Assembly (NCBI RefSeq): GCF_035189165.1
Contig: NZ_CP045246.1
Location: 2,294,001 to 2,358,000 of the forward strand
Direction: 5' to 3'
DNA from: Arthrobacter sp. JZ12
Lineage (GTDB): Bacteria > Actinomycetota > Actinomycetes > Actinomycetales > Micrococcaceae
Length of the DNA stretch: 64,000 nt
Shown: positions 44,905 to 53,862 of the stretch, in pieces
Numbering within the stretch: the stretch's first letter is position 1
Layout: each line of letters starts with the position of its first letter
Translations under genes and position numbers: made by a program
The notes under the pieces: model-generated
Databases searched by the model: none
What the model was told of the DNA's origin: nothing
Seen by the model: only the letters and a program-made list of their open reading frames with translations

Positions 44905-46515
44905 GTGACTACAGCAGAAGACACCCCGTCGTCAGCAGCCATGGAATCACCCGCCGGCTCCGTTGACGCCACCCCGGTAACGCCGGAGGACCAGCCCCTG
45001 TCCAGCCGGAATGAGAACCGTTCCCAGCGCCCGGACTCCGACGCATTCAAGGCCTTCATGGCCTCCAATTGGGCGCCGAAGGGCACTGACCTGCCGTCGG
45101 AGGCGGAGGTCGCCCGCTTCGCCGCCCAGCGCCGTCTGAAAATCTCCAAGTCCTTCCCGGGCGAGCGGCTGGTGATTCCGGCCGGGCCCCTCAAGGTCCG
45201 CTCGAACGACACCGACTACCGCTTTCGTCCCCACTCCGGGTTCGCGCACCTTACCGGACTCGGGCTCGACCACGAGCCCGACGCCGTCCTGGTTCTGGAA
45301 CCCACCGATGAGGGCAAGGGCGACGACGGCGGCAACCACCACGCCACGCTCTACTTCCGGGAGCTGGCCGGCCGGGACAGCGCCGAGTTCTACGCCAATG
45401 CCCGTTACGGCGAGTTCTGGATTGGTTCCCGGCTCTCCCGCGCCGAAGTCCAGGCCCTGCTGTCGCTGACCACTGCCGACCTTGCCGACCTGGAAACCGC
45501 GATCACCAAGGACGCCGGTGCGGTGGAGATCGGCGGAATCCGTATCCGCCTGCTCCGTGAGGTGGACCTGAACGTTGACGCCCTCGTTGACACCTCGCGC
45601 ATCAACACCGGCGTGGACCTCGAGGCCTCCGACGAACTGGACGCCAAGCTGGCCGAAGCGCTGTCTGAACTTCGACTCCTCAAGGATGAGTGGGAAATCG
45701 AGCAGATGCGCAAGGCGGTCGAGGCCACCGTCAACGGATTCCACGAAGTGGTCAAGGAACTGCCGCGGGCAATCACCCACCCCCGCGGGGAACGCGTGGT
45801 CGAAGGCGCGTTCTTCGCCCGTGCCCGGGAAGAAGGAAACGATCTCGGTTACGACACCATCGCGGCCGCCGGCAACAATGCCACTGTCCTTCACTGGATC
45901 CGGAACAACGGGCAGGTGAACGCAGGCGACCTTCTCCTGCTGGATGCCGGCGTCGAGGCCGACAGCCTGTACACCGCCGACATCACCCGCACCCTCCCGG
46001 TGAACGGGACGTTCTCCGAGGTCCAGCGAAAGGTCTACCAGGCCGTGCTCGACGCGGCGGACGCGGGTTTCGCTGCCGCCCGGGTGGGAGCGAAGTTCCG
46101 CGACGTGCACGCTGCCGCGGTGGCGGTGCTGGCAGAGCGCCTGGATGAGTGGGGACTGCTTCCCGTTTCGCTCGAGGAGGCCCTGTCTCCGGAAGGACAA
46201 CATCACCGGCGCTGGATGCCGCACGGTACAAGCCACCACCTCGGCATGGACGTCCACGACTGCGCCCAGGCCAAGCGGGAGCTTTACCTTGACGGGGTGC
46301 TGACCGAGGGCATGGTCTTCACGATCGAACCCGGGCTCTACTTCAAGGAAGAGGACCTTGCCGTCCCGGAAGAGTACCGGGGTATCGGAGTGCGGATCGA
46401 GGACGACGTGCTGATGACCGCCGATGGTCCGGTCAACCTCAGCTCAGCGCTTCCGCGCAACCCCGACGACGTCGAAGCCTGGATGGCGGGCATCTACAGT
46501 CCCACCGGGGAATAG
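44905..46515 (+). CDS. pepP: Xaa-Pro aminopeptidase P family protein
   Basis: 536 residues, GTG start. The pita-bread peptidase domain occupies the C-terminal half with the five metal ligands in LLLDAGVEADSLYTADITR (two Asp in series), GTSHHLGMDVHDC (His), FTIEPGLYFKEED (Glu) and GVRIEDDVLM (Glu). The N-terminal 100 residues are Glu/Ser/Pro-rich, then a creatinase N-domain. Removes N-terminal residues ahead of proline. A terminator hairpin follows. Confidence 0.93.
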   Translation: MTTAEDTPSSAAMESPAGSVDATPVTPEDQPLSSRNENRSQRPDSDAFKAFMASNWAPKGTDLPSEAEVARFAAQRRLKISKSFPGERLVIPAGPLKVRSNDTDYRFRPHSGFAHLTGLGLDHEPDAVLVLEPTDEGKGDDGGNHHATLYFRELAGRDSAEFYANARYGEFWIGSRLSRAEVQALLSLTTADLADLETAITKDAGAVEIGGIRIRLLREVDLNVDALVDTSRINTGVDLEASDELDAKLAEALSELRLLKDEWEIEQMRKAVEATVNGFHEVVKELPRAITHPRGERVVEGAFFARAREEGNDLGYDTIAAAGNNATVLHWIRNNGQVNAGDLLLLDAGVEADSLYTADITRTLPVNGTFSEVQRKVYQAVLDAADAGFAAARVGAKFRDVHAAAVAVLAERLDEWGLLPVSLEEALSPEGQHHRRWMPHGTSHHLGMDVHDCAQAKRELYLDGVLTEGMVFTIEPGLYFKEEDLAVPEEYRGIGVRIEDDVLMTADGPVNLSSALPRNPDDVEAWMAGIYSPTGE

Positions 46516-46526
46516 CACCGCTAAAC

Positions 46527-46573
46527 AAAGCAGGTGAGCAGCCCGCCTTATCGGCGGGTCGCTCGCCTGCTTT
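46527..46573. terminator. Bidirectional terminator hairpin, pepP / stress-protein gene
   Basis: Outer arms AAAGCAGGTGAGC and GCTCGCCTGCTTT, inner arms GCCCGCC and GGCGGGT around a TTAT loop; A and T runs flank the stem, so it can act on both strands. It lies between convergent genes. Confidence 0.9.
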
Positions 46574-46585
46574 CGTTTATTGCTA

Positions 46586-47386
46586 TTAGCTGCTGCGGGA
46601 ACTTTCCCCGCTCTCTGCGGAACGGGCCCGATCCTCCTCGGTCTTCGGGTTGATGCGGACGCCGTACTGAGGACGACCGTCAGGCAGGTCGGGGAACTGG
46701 CCGCGGGCCGGGGACGAGGAGCGCGCGGGCTGCTGCTCAGTGGGAGCACCCTCCGCGGCCTCCGGGGCAGGACGGTCCGACTGCAGGTTCTGTCCGGGCG
46801 GCGGGCCCCAGCTCTCAGGCCGCTGCGGCGGCTGGCCCTGCTGCGGGGGCTGCGCTCCCCAATACTGGCCGGACGCCGCATTGGAATTGGCCTGCGGGTT
46901 CATGGGCAGTTGCTGGAGCAGGCGCCGCGCCTCGCCTGCCACGGAAGGATCGACGATGATGTCGTAGCTGGTGGCGATCACCTGGCTGGTTGAGGTGAAA
47001 TCCCGCTTGCCCCGCTGGAACGCGTACGCAATGACACCGAAGAGCACCCAGAACACCGCGCCGAGGGCCATCGAGGACAGGATCGGCAGGTAGGTAGAGT
47101 CACCGCCGAAAAGCGTGAGGATGAAGCCCACAAAAAGACCGAACCAGGCACCGGTCGCAGCACTGGCGAGAGCCACGCGGGGGTAGCTGAGCCGGCCGGT
47201 CACACGCTCGACTGTCTTCAGGTCGTTGCCGATGATCGACACCTGCTGAACCGGGAACTTGCTGTCCGCGAGATAGTCGACGGCCTTTTGGGCGTCAAGG
47301 TATGAGCTGTAGCGGCCGATGGCCTCCCCCTTGGGAAGGGTGCGGCTCTCATCGCGCGAAGCAGTTCGTCCAAGAACGTTTGACAT
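46586..47386 (-). CDS. General stress protein-like membrane protein (DUF1269/YflT-like N-terminus)
   Basis: 266 residues. The N-terminal alpha/beta segment (GRYSSYLDAQKAVDYLADSK, VQQVSIIGNDLKTV) resembles the general-stress-protein 17M-like domain. Two membrane spans follow at about 75-95 and 103-122 (GAWFGLFVGFILTLFGG; SMALGAVFWVLFGVIAYAF). The last 110 residues are rich in Pro, Gln, Ser and Gly and probably disordered. Function unknown; the name reflects family membership only. Confidence 0.8.
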   Translation of the reverse strand: MSNVLGRTASRDESRTLPKGEAIGRYSSYLDAQKAVDYLADSKFPVQQVSIIGNDLKTVERVTGRLSYPRVALASAATGAWFGLFVGFILTLFGGDSTYLPILSSMALGAVFWVLFGVIAYAFQRGKRDFTSTSQVIATSYDIIVDPSVAGEARRLLQQLPMNPQANSNAASGQYWGAQPPQQGQPPQRPESWGPPPGQNLQSDRPAPEAAEGAPTEQQPARSSSPARGQFPDLPDGRPQYGVRINPKTEEDRARSAESGESSRSS

Positions 47387-47517
47387 ACCCTCATTCTCGC
47401 CTACTTAAGTCGCCCTGTGTCCCGGTATCGCTGGCGGTGAACTGCCGGCACTGGAACGTCGTGTGCACGCTGTCACGCAATACGGCGCCAGTGCGGTAAC
47501 GGCAGTAGCCTAGGCAT

Positions 47518-48798
47518 GTGAGCAGCAACCCAACCCGCGTTTTCGTGGCACGACTTTTGGGCCTGGACGTCTTCGACCCGCTCGGCGACCGTCTCGGGCG
47601 CCTTCGTGATGTCGTTGTCCTGGATCGGGGACCCGCGGTTGAACCGCAGGTGGTCGGGCTTGTTGTCGAAGTTCCCGGGAAGAAACGCGTGTTCGTCCCC
47701 ATGACGCGCGTAACCTCCATGGAGGCGGGCCAAATCATCTGCACCGGCCTGGTTAACCTGCGCAGGTTCGACCAGCGGGGCGCTGAACAACTCGTCGTTG
47801 CCGAGCTGTTTGACCGGCGGATCACCTTGCGCGACGGCAGCGGGGAAGCAACCATCGAAGACGTCGCCATGGAAAAGGACCGCGCGGGCGACTGGCACAT
47901 CTCGCAGATCTTCGTGCGGCGGGGTGGCACTCAGTCCCGGCTGAGGGGCCTGAGGAGGGGTGAGCGCCTGATCATCGATTGGCTCGATGCGTACCACGGC
48001 AATTCCACCGAGCCGCAGGCGGCCACCTCCTTCGTTGCACAGCACGACGACCTGAAGGCCGCGGACTTCGCCGACGCGCTGCATGAGATGAGCGACAAGC
48101 GCCGCATAGAGGTCGCAATTGAGCTGCAGGATGAGCGGCTCGCCGACATCCTGCAGGAACTGCCCGACGACGACCAGGTACAGATCCTTTCTTCCCTGGA
48201 CCGCGAGCGGGCGGCCGATGTCCTTGAGGAGATGGATCCGGACGACGCCGCCGACCTCCTCAACGAACTGCCGGAGGACCAGAAGGAAGAACTGCTCCAG
48301 CTCATGGAGCCCGACGACGCGAAAGACGTACGCCGCCTGCTGCAGTACGAAGAGAACACAGCCGGCTCGCTCATGACCCCGGTTCCAGTGATCCTGCCGC
48401 CGGAAGCAACGGTCGCCGAGGCACTTGCGCACGTGCGGCGGGAGGAACTGACCCCTGCCCTCGCCTCGTCCATCTTTGTCTGCCGGCCTCCGCTCGAGAC
48501 GCCTACGGGCCGCTACCTCGGGGTGGTCCACATCCAGCAACTCCTGCGTTTCCCTCCGCCGGAACAGCTGGGGAATATCGTGGACACTGACCTGGAGCCG
48601 GTGGGAGACCAGGCAAACATCAGCGAGGTGTCAAGAATCCTCGCGACCTACAATCTGAACTCGTTGCCCATCGTCAACAGCGATGGCCGATTGGTGGGGG
48701 CGGTGACCGTTGACGACGTTCTGGATCACCTGCTCCCTGAAGACTGGCGTGCCCAGGACGTCACGCCCGACACAACGCGGGGAGGCTTGAATGGCTGA
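47518..48798 (+). CDS. MgtE N-domain plus CBS-pair protein without the transporter domain
   Basis: 426 residues, GTG start with TAGCCT exactly six bases upstream. Order: PRC-barrel-like N-terminus (VFVARLLGLDVFDPLGDRLG), MgtE-type superhelical N domain (about 190-290: DERLADILQELPDDDQV, DRERAADVLEEMDPDDAADL) and two CBS motifs (GSLMTPVPVILPPEATV; VGAVTVDDVLDHLLPEDW). The five membrane helices of MgtE are missing, so it is a soluble Mg2+ or nucleotide sensor rather than a transporter. First gene of a run with DUF1003 and mrp. Confidence 0.9.
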   Translation: MSSNPTRVFVARLLGLDVFDPLGDRLGRLRDVVVLDRGPAVEPQVVGLVVEVPGKKRVFVPMTRVTSMEAGQIICTGLVNLRRFDQRGAEQLVVAELFDRRITLRDGSGEATIEDVAMEKDRAGDWHISQIFVRRGGTQSRLRGLRRGERLIIDWLDAYHGNSTEPQAATSFVAQHDDLKAADFADALHEMSDKRRIEVAIELQDERLADILQELPDDDQVQILSSLDRERAADVLEEMDPDDAADLLNELPEDQKEELLQLMEPDDAKDVRRLLQYEENTAGSLMTPVPVILPPEATVAEALAHVRREELTPALASSIFVCRPPLETPTGRYLGVVHIQQLLRFPPPEQLGNIVDTDLEPVGDQANISEVSRILATYNLNSLPIVNSDGRLVGAVTVDDVLDHLLPEDWRAQDVTPDTTRGGLNG

Positions 48799-49393
48799 GA
48801 GAACCAGAACCATCACCGTCACCAGCGGCCTGGATACACCGCGCGAAAGCAAAGGGCGTTGGCTGCCCCGTCTCCGCCCGAATCCGGACGCCTTCGGCAT
48901 CGCAACCGAAAGCTTTGCCCGTTTCATGGGAACTCCCCAGTTCCTGTTCTACATGACGGTGTTCGTTGCCGTCTGGCTTGCCTGGAACAGCTGGGCTCCG
49001 GATGCCTGGCGGTTTGACAGCGCAGCGCTCGGCTTCACGCTGCTGACCCTCATGTTGTCCCTTCAGGCTTCCTATGCCGCTCCCCTGCTGCTCCTTGCGC
49101 AGAACCGGCAGGATGACCGCGACCGGGTCTCGCTGCAGCAGGACCGGCAGCGCGCGGAGCGGAACCTGTCGGACACCGAGTACCTGACGCGCGAGATCGC
49201 CGAGTTGCGCATCGCCGTGCGCGAGGTTGCCACCCGCGACTTCGTCCGCTCGGAGCTCCGCTCGGTGCTGGAGGAACTACTGGAATCCTCGGACGGACAT
49301 GAGGCGCCCTCGCAGCGGAAGCCCAGACGGAAGGTGCCGGACACAACGGTCTCTCTTCCGCAGGTTCCCGTGCCCGGCAAGGACAAGAAGTGA
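48791..49393 (+). CDS. DUF1003 membrane protein
   Basis: 200 residues; GGAGG five bases before the ATG, which overlaps the previous stop. DUF1003 pattern: FARFMGTPQFLFYMTVFVAV, WNSWAP, FTLLTLMLSLQASYAAPLLL (two spans), then QNRQDDRDRVSLQQDR and a coiled region. The C-terminal tail is basic and proline-containing. Function of the family is not known. Confidence 0.9.
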   Translation: MAERTRTITVTSGLDTPRESKGRWLPRLRPNPDAFGIATESFARFMGTPQFLFYMTVFVAVWLAWNSWAPDAWRFDSAALGFTLLTLMLSLQASYAAPLLLLAQNRQDDRDRVSLQQDRQRAERNLSDTEYLTREIAELRIAVREVATRDFVRSELRSVLEELLESSDGHEAPSQRKPRRKVPDTTVSLPQVPVPGKDKK

Positions 49394-50511
49394 CGCTTGA
49401 GGCTGACGTCCGGTCCGCGCTGGACAACGTAATCGACCCGGAGCTGCGCCGTCCGATCACCGAGCTCGGCATGGTCCAGGACATCACCGTGGACGACGAC
49501 GGCGCCGTCGTCGTGCACGTGCTTCTCACCATCGCCGGCTGCCCACTTCGCGGAACCATCACCACCGACGTGGAGGCCGCCGTCGGTAGCCTGGCGGGGG
49601 TCACGAGTGTCTCGGTCACGCTAGGCGTGATGACGCAGGAGCAGCGCGACGCGCTGAAGGCGCGGCTGAGGGGCAACGGCAAGCGTGGAATTCCCTTTAG
49701 CGAGCCGGGTTCGCTCACGCGCGTCTATGCGGTTGCCAGCGGCAAGGGTGGGGTCGGCAAGTCCAGCGTCACCGTGAATCTCGCAACTGCGATGGCAGCC
49801 CAGGGGTTGCGTGTGGGCATTGTCGATGCCGACGTCTACGGTTTTTCGGTACCCGCGCTAATGGGCATCGAGCAGCCGCCCACGCGCGTGGACGAGATGA
49901 TCCTTCCCCCGGTGGCCCACGGCGTGAAGGCAATTTCGATCGGCATGTTCGTGACCGGGAACCAGCCCATCGCCTGGCGCGGACCCATGCTGCACCGCGC
50001 TCTCGAACAGTTCCTGCAGGACGTCTACTTCGGAGACCTGGACGTGCTCTTCCTGGATCTGCCGCCGGGTACGGGTGACATCGCCATCTCAGTCTCCCAA
50101 CTGCTGCCCGGTGCCGAACTGTTGATCGTTACAACGCCACAATCCGCAGCAGCGGACGTCGCCGAGCGTGCAGGCTCCATGGCGGTGCAGACCGGGCAGA
50201 AGCTCGCGGGAGTCATCGAGAACATGTCCTGGCTGGAGTTGCCCACCGGGGAGCGGCTTGAGGTGTTCGGCAGCGGTGGCGGCCGTGAGTTGACCCGAAG
50301 GCTGAGCGCCACTGTGAATTACGACGTCGAGCTGCTGGGCAGCATCCCGCTTGAACCGGCACTGCGGGAGGGCGGCGACGCCGGAAGGCCCGTTGTGCTG
50401 GACTCAGCCTCGCCCGCAGCCCGCGAGCTGAAGGGCATTGCTTCCGCTCTCGCACGCCGTCCACGGGGTCTGACGGATCTCCGGCTGAACGTGTCGCCAC
50501 GCCGGGCGTGA
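49390..50511 (+). CDS. mrp: Mrp/NBP35-type Fe-S cluster carrier P-loop ATPase
   Basis: 373 residues, GTG start overlapping the DUF1003 stop by four bases. An N-terminal MIP18/DUF59 domain (VIDPELRRPITELGM, IAGCPLRGTI) precedes the ATPase with deviant Walker A VASGKGGVGKSSVTVNLA, switch I VDADVYGFSVP and DVLFLDLPPGTGD. Family members carry Fe-S clusters to apoproteins. The CxxC pair of some Mrp proteins is not visible. Confidence 0.93.
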   Translation: MTLEADVRSALDNVIDPELRRPITELGMVQDITVDDDGAVVVHVLLTIAGCPLRGTITTDVEAAVGSLAGVTSVSVTLGVMTQEQRDALKARLRGNGKRGIPFSEPGSLTRVYAVASGKGGVGKSSVTVNLATAMAAQGLRVGIVDADVYGFSVPALMGIEQPPTRVDEMILPPVAHGVKAISIGMFVTGNQPIAWRGPMLHRALEQFLQDVYFGDLDVLFLDLPPGTGDIAISVSQLLPGAELLIVTTPQSAAADVAERAGSMAVQTGQKLAGVIENMSWLELPTGERLEVFGSGGGRELTRRLSATVNYDVELLGSIPLEPALREGGDAGRPVVLDSASPAARELKGIASALARRPRGLTDLRLNVSPRRA

Positions 50512-50534
50512 TTCCCGTAAGGGCAGGGAACCCG

Positions 50535-50984
50535 TCAGGTTGCTTCGGCGTCGTAGGGAGCGGCCTGGCCCTCGGCGAGTCGAGGCAGCGGGGCCGGCCG
50601 GGGCGCCGCCGGCGCAGCAGTCGCCGCTGATTCGGGAGCTGAACCAGGGGCAGGTCGGGATGTTGCTGCGATCGAAGATCGTGGCTGCGGGTGGGATCCG
50701 TTCTCGCTGACGGGCCGAATCGCATCCTCGATGTCGTCGAGAAGCGCTTCCTTGATGATCCGGCGGGGGTCGTACTGGCGGGGGTCGAGCTTCCGCCAGT
50801 CAACGTCGTCGAACTCCGAACCGACCTCTTCCCGGAGCTGCTCGCGCGCCCCGGTGGCCATACGGCGCAGACCCTTCACGAGCTGCGCCAGCTGGGATGC
50901 GTATTCGGGCAGGCGTTCGGGACCAAGGACAATCACGGCGATGAGCGCCAGCAGTACGAACTCGTACCCGTTGATTCCAAACAC
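50535..50984 (-). CDS. tatB: Sec-independent translocase subunit TatB
   Basis: 149 residues: one N-terminal span (FVLLALIAVIVLGPERLPEY) with the conserved Gly-Pro hinge, an amphipathic helix (ASQLAQLVKGLRRMATGA) and a long Ala/Pro-rich tail. GTG start with TAGGCT exactly six bases upstream. Works with TatC in export of folded proteins. It follows the sigE/anti-sigma genes, as in mycobacteria, but no HtrA gene lies between them here. Confidence 0.9.
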   Translation of the reverse strand: MFGINGYEFVLLALIAVIVLGPERLPEYASQLAQLVKGLRRMATGAREQLREEVGSEFDDVDWRKLDPRQYDPRRIIKEALLDDIEDAIRPVSENGSHPQPRSSIAATSRPAPGSAPESAATAAPAAPRPAPLPRLAEGQAAPYDAEAT

Positions 50985-51025
50985 GCTAGAAGCCTACCTG
51001 CCGCGTGATACTGAATCTATTTGGG

Positions 51026-51991
51026 TCACGGCGCGGGCTGGGCAAGCTTGCCCAAACCGCGCAGTATCCGGCTCACCGGGTCATTTGGAACGTCCGGCCG
51101 GGAGTAGGCAAGCTGCGAACGTTCGGTCAGGATCAGCTGGCTGACCGCGCGCGGCATATCCGAGACGGGGAGCGATGACACCACGGTGTAGGTGGCCGAG
51201 CCCGAATCGATGACGAGTTGCCAGGCGCGGCCCGGGTGCAGCCATACGGTCTGTTCGGGTCCGCCGATCCGTTCGAATCCGTCCTCAATCACGCTGTTAC
51301 CTGTTGCCGCGTTCACCGGGACAATCCCGGTTCCGGTCTCGTTCACCGTGCGTTGCTCATACACGGTGAGGGAATGCGTTCCGTCGGAGAGCTCGAGCTG
51401 CAGGGTCGGCTGTCCGTCCACGGTCAGTGCCGAGGCGTTGACCAACTGGAATCCGAGGCTGTGCAGTTCGGGGCAGAACCACCCCTCGTCGCGCAGTTGC
51501 TCAACCTGCCCGGCGGTCAGGGTGGTCGGTGTGCCGGCTGCGACGGTCTGGAAGCTCTCGGTCACCGACGCTGTTTGTCCGGCCACCACGGATTCGTGCG
51601 GCTGCACCTCGGAACCGAGGGCATAGGCTGCGGTCAGGGTAGCAACGGCCACCACGGTAACTCCTCCCCCGACTGCCAGCCTGGACCGGTGGTGTTGCAG
51701 GAACCCTTCGACCGAACGACGGCGTCTGTCACCTTCCGCTTGGGCAAGCCGGAAATCGGCATCTCCTGTTCCCGCGCGTGCTGCCGCAGACCGTTGGAGG
51801 ATCCGCTCACACAGGTCCTTGGACGGATCCGGAGTCGAGGCTGCATGCAGGCGGGCGCGAACCGCCTCTTCCTGCGCCAACGCTTCCCGGCACGAACGGC
51901 AGCCGTGGAGGTGCTTCTCGACTGCGCGCTGGCGGGAGGGCTTCAGCTCGCCTGCGGCGTAACCGATCAGATAACGCGATGGATGGCGCAT
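51026..51991 (-). CDS. Anti-sigma factor with zinc-binding (HxxxCxxC) and extracytoplasmic domains
   Basis: 321 residues from ATG 51991. The cytoplasmic N-terminus has the zinc anti-sigma motif HLHGCRSCREAL. One membrane span (LAVGGGVTVVAVATLTAAYA, about 118-137) leads to an extracytoplasmic domain of about 180 residues. Starts four bases after sigE, so it should be the cognate RseA-type regulator of that sigma factor. Confidence 0.9.
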   Translation of the reverse strand: MRHPSRYLIGYAAGELKPSRQRAVEKHLHGCRSCREALAQEEAVRARLHAASTPDPSKDLCERILQRSAAARAGTGDADFRLAQAEGDRRRRSVEGFLQHHRSRLAVGGGVTVVAVATLTAAYALGSEVQPHESVVAGQTASVTESFQTVAAGTPTTLTAGQVEQLRDEGWFCPELHSLGFQLVNASALTVDGQPTLQLELSDGTHSLTVYEQRTVNETGTGIVPVNAATGNSVIEDGFERIGGPEQTVWLHPGRAWQLVIDSGSATYTVVSSLPVSDMPRAVSQLILTERSQLAYSRPDVPNDPVSRILRGLGKLAQPAP

Positions 51992-51995
51992 AGAC

Positions 51996-52631
51996 CTAGC
52001 GAGCGCCCGCAATCCGAGGCAGGCTCAGTCGGGGTGTAACGGGAGTTCCCTTTCGCGGATCACGGTGGGCCAGCTTCTCCCGGAGGATGGTTCGGCCGCG
52101 GTGGATGCGGGACCGAACCGTACCGAGCTTCACGCCAAGGGCCTTGGCTACTTCGTCGTAGGGCAAGCCCTCCAGATCACACAGAACGACGGCGGCCCTG
52201 AAGTCCGGCGGCAGCTCCTCCAGCGCTGACTGCACGTCCAGATCCAGATTGTTGAACTCAAAGCTGCGCTCGGGGCTGGGGTGGGTGGTGGGCAGGCGGC
52301 TCTCGGCGTCGTCGGCCAGGCCATCAAAGCGGATGCGGTTCTTCCGGCGCGCCTGGTCGAGGAAGAGGTTTGTGGTGATGCGGTGGAGCCAGCCGTCCAG
52401 GGTGCCCGGCTTGAAGTTCGCCAGCGACCGGAAGACGCGGACGAAGACTTCCTGCGTGAGGTCCTCGGCGTCGTACTTGTTGCCCGTGAGCCGGTAGGCC
52501 AGCCGATAGACCTTCGGGGAGTGGTCGCGGACCACTTCCTCCCATGACGGTGGCACCCAAGCGGGTGCGTTGTGATCGTGCTCTTCGGTGGTGGCGCCTC
52601 CGATGGCTGCCACCGCGCGCGAAGTAGACAT
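51996..52631 (-). CDS. sigE: ECF sigma factor, SigE group
   Basis: 211 residues from ATG 52631, which follows AGGAGAAGG. Region 2 ([20 protein letters not shown], then [16 protein letters not shown] and [15 protein letters not shown]) and region 4 ([40 protein letters not shown]) are typical. Controls envelope or heat/oxidative stress genes in relatives. The tail of 25 basic residues is unremarkable. Divergent from the O-methyltransferase gene. Confidence 0.93.
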   Translation of the reverse strand: MSTSRAVAAIGGATTEEHDHNAPAWVPPSWEEVVRDHSPKVYRLAYRLTGNKYDAEDLTQEVFVRVFRSLANFKPGTLDGWLHRITTNLFLDQARRKNRIRFDGLADDAESRLPTTHPSPERSFEFNNLDLDVQSALEELPPDFRAAVVLCDLEGLPYDEVAKALGVKLGTVRSRIHRGRTILREKLAHRDPRKGTPVTPRLSLPRIAGAR

Positions 52632-52739
52632 CGACCTTCTCCTCTCGCCCTCGAATCCGATTGGTGTGCGGGCCTGCCCGCTGCCCCAGTGCAAGTTGGT
52701 GAGCATCTGGTGTATCCGGTATTCGGGGCTTCGCCTCTG

Positions 52740-52761
52740 TTGGATGTCCTGATTGGATGTC
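52740..52761. promoter_or_regulatory. Direct repeat upstream of sigE
   Basis: TTGGATGTC occurs twice (52740-52748 and 52753-52761), a 13-bp period, within the 279-bp gap between sigE and the O-methyltransferase gene, 109-130 bases upstream of the sigE start. Direct repeats of this kind are used by response regulators; the rest of the gap shows no RNA gene. Confidence 0.4.
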
Positions 52762-52910
52762 TTGCCTTATCAATGGTGCCCAACATTGCTGTGAACTCGC
52801 TGGAAACGCAGGGAAACGCGAACGGTGCGCCGATTCCTTGGGCCCGCTGCCCTCGAAGTAGTCTGAGACCTAGCAATCCCCCACTGAGCTCCTGGACAGA
52901 ACGGAACATC

Positions 52911-53546
52911 ATGAGCGCGCAGAAGCAGGCTAACTGGTCCTACACGGAAGGTCTGCCGGTTGAGGACGACGTACTGCTGCGAGCTCGGGACAGATCCTAC
53001 GAACTTGGTGTGACACCCGTGAGCACAGGCATCGCCGCCGCCCTTACCGTGCTTGCTGCCGCGGCCAAGGCGATGACCGTGGTTGAGGTTGGTGCAGGAG
53101 CCGGAGTATCGGGGGTCTGCCTGTTGCGCGGCATGGGAGCACATTCTGTGCTTACAACCATCGACTCAGACGTGGATCATCTGCGTGCCGCCCGCGAGGC
53201 CTATGCGGAAGCGGGAATTCCCGGCAACCGCACGCGGACCATTTCAGGGCGCGCGGCGGACGTCCTTCCCCGGCTGACCGACGGAGCATACGATCTGGTG
53301 TTCCTCGACGCCGACAAGGGCAATCTTCCGCTCTATGCCGACCAGGCTGTTCGCCTGCTCAAGCCAGGGGGAACCCTGCTGATCAATGACGCGCTCGACG
53401 GCGGCAAGGTGCCGGATCCCGCCGTGCGGGACACATCGACCAATACCCTGCGCCAGGTGGGAAAGACCCTGCGCGCGAACGAGCAGCTTGCGACCTCATT
53501 GCTGCCCGCCGGGAACGGCCTGCTGGTGGCCGTCAAACGGCCCTGA
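52911..53546 (+). CDS. SAM-dependent O-methyltransferase (class I, family 3)
   Basis: 211 residues from ATG 52911; longer upstream readings have no support. SAM motif I VVEVGAGAGVSGVCLL, IDSDVDHLRAAREAY, DLVFLDADKGNLPLY (metal/SAM Asp) and GGTLLINDALDGGKV. Family enzymes methylate catechol-like groups. The equivalent gene sits beside sigE in mycobacteria. Substrate unknown. Confidence 0.9.
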   Translation: MSAQKQANWSYTEGLPVEDDVLLRARDRSYELGVTPVSTGIAAALTVLAAAAKAMTVVEVGAGAGVSGVCLLRGMGAHSVLTTIDSDVDHLRAAREAYAEAGIPGNRTRTISGRAADVLPRLTDGAYDLVFLDADKGNLPLYADQAVRLLKPGGTLLINDALDGGKVPDPAVRDTSTNTLRQVGKTLRANEQLATSLLPAGNGLLVAVKRP

Positions 53547-53550
53547 ACGG

Positions 53551-53718
53551 CTAGTCGGTCACCGTCAGCAGGCAGTCTTTGAGCTTGCCTGCTTCTTCCG
53601 CATTGAGTTCCACCACCAGGCGTCCGCCGCCGTCGATAGGAACCCGCATGATGAGGCTGCGTCCCTCTTTGGTGACCTCCATAGGTCCATCACCGGTACG
53701 GGGTTTCATCGCAGCCAT
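53551..53718 (-). CDS. DUF3117 small conserved protein
   Basis: 55 residues, read directly from the minus strand: starts MAAMKPRTGDGPMEV, continues TKEGRSLIMRVPIDGGGRLV and ends KLKDCLLTVTD. GAAGGA lies eight bases before the ATG. Highly conserved in actinobacteria (DUF3117), function unknown. Convergent with the O-methyltransferase, three bases between stops. Followed upstream by a 144-bp gap with nothing recognisable. Confidence 0.92.
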   Translation of the reverse strand: MAAMKPRTGDGPMEVTKEGRSLIMRVPIDGGGRLVVELNAEEAGKLKDCLLTVTD

Positions 53719-53862
53719 CTACAGTTTTCCTTCCACGGTGCGCGGCCTCTGTTCGGCCGCAGTTAACATTGCACGGCGGAGTTACCCCCGTACGCTCGTC
53801 CTCGCCTATTATCCCGTAGAAATGCGCCCCGAGCTAATCGCCATGCGGCGCCCATCACACTC

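Noticed and set aside
44947-46257. 436-codon minus-strand frame opposite pepP
   Set aside because: PepP has all metal ligands in the plus frame; the opposite frame is explained by high G+C content.
50511-50529. Terminator between mrp and tatB
   Set aside because: TTCCC/GGGAA arms are only five bases with a long loop and no T run.
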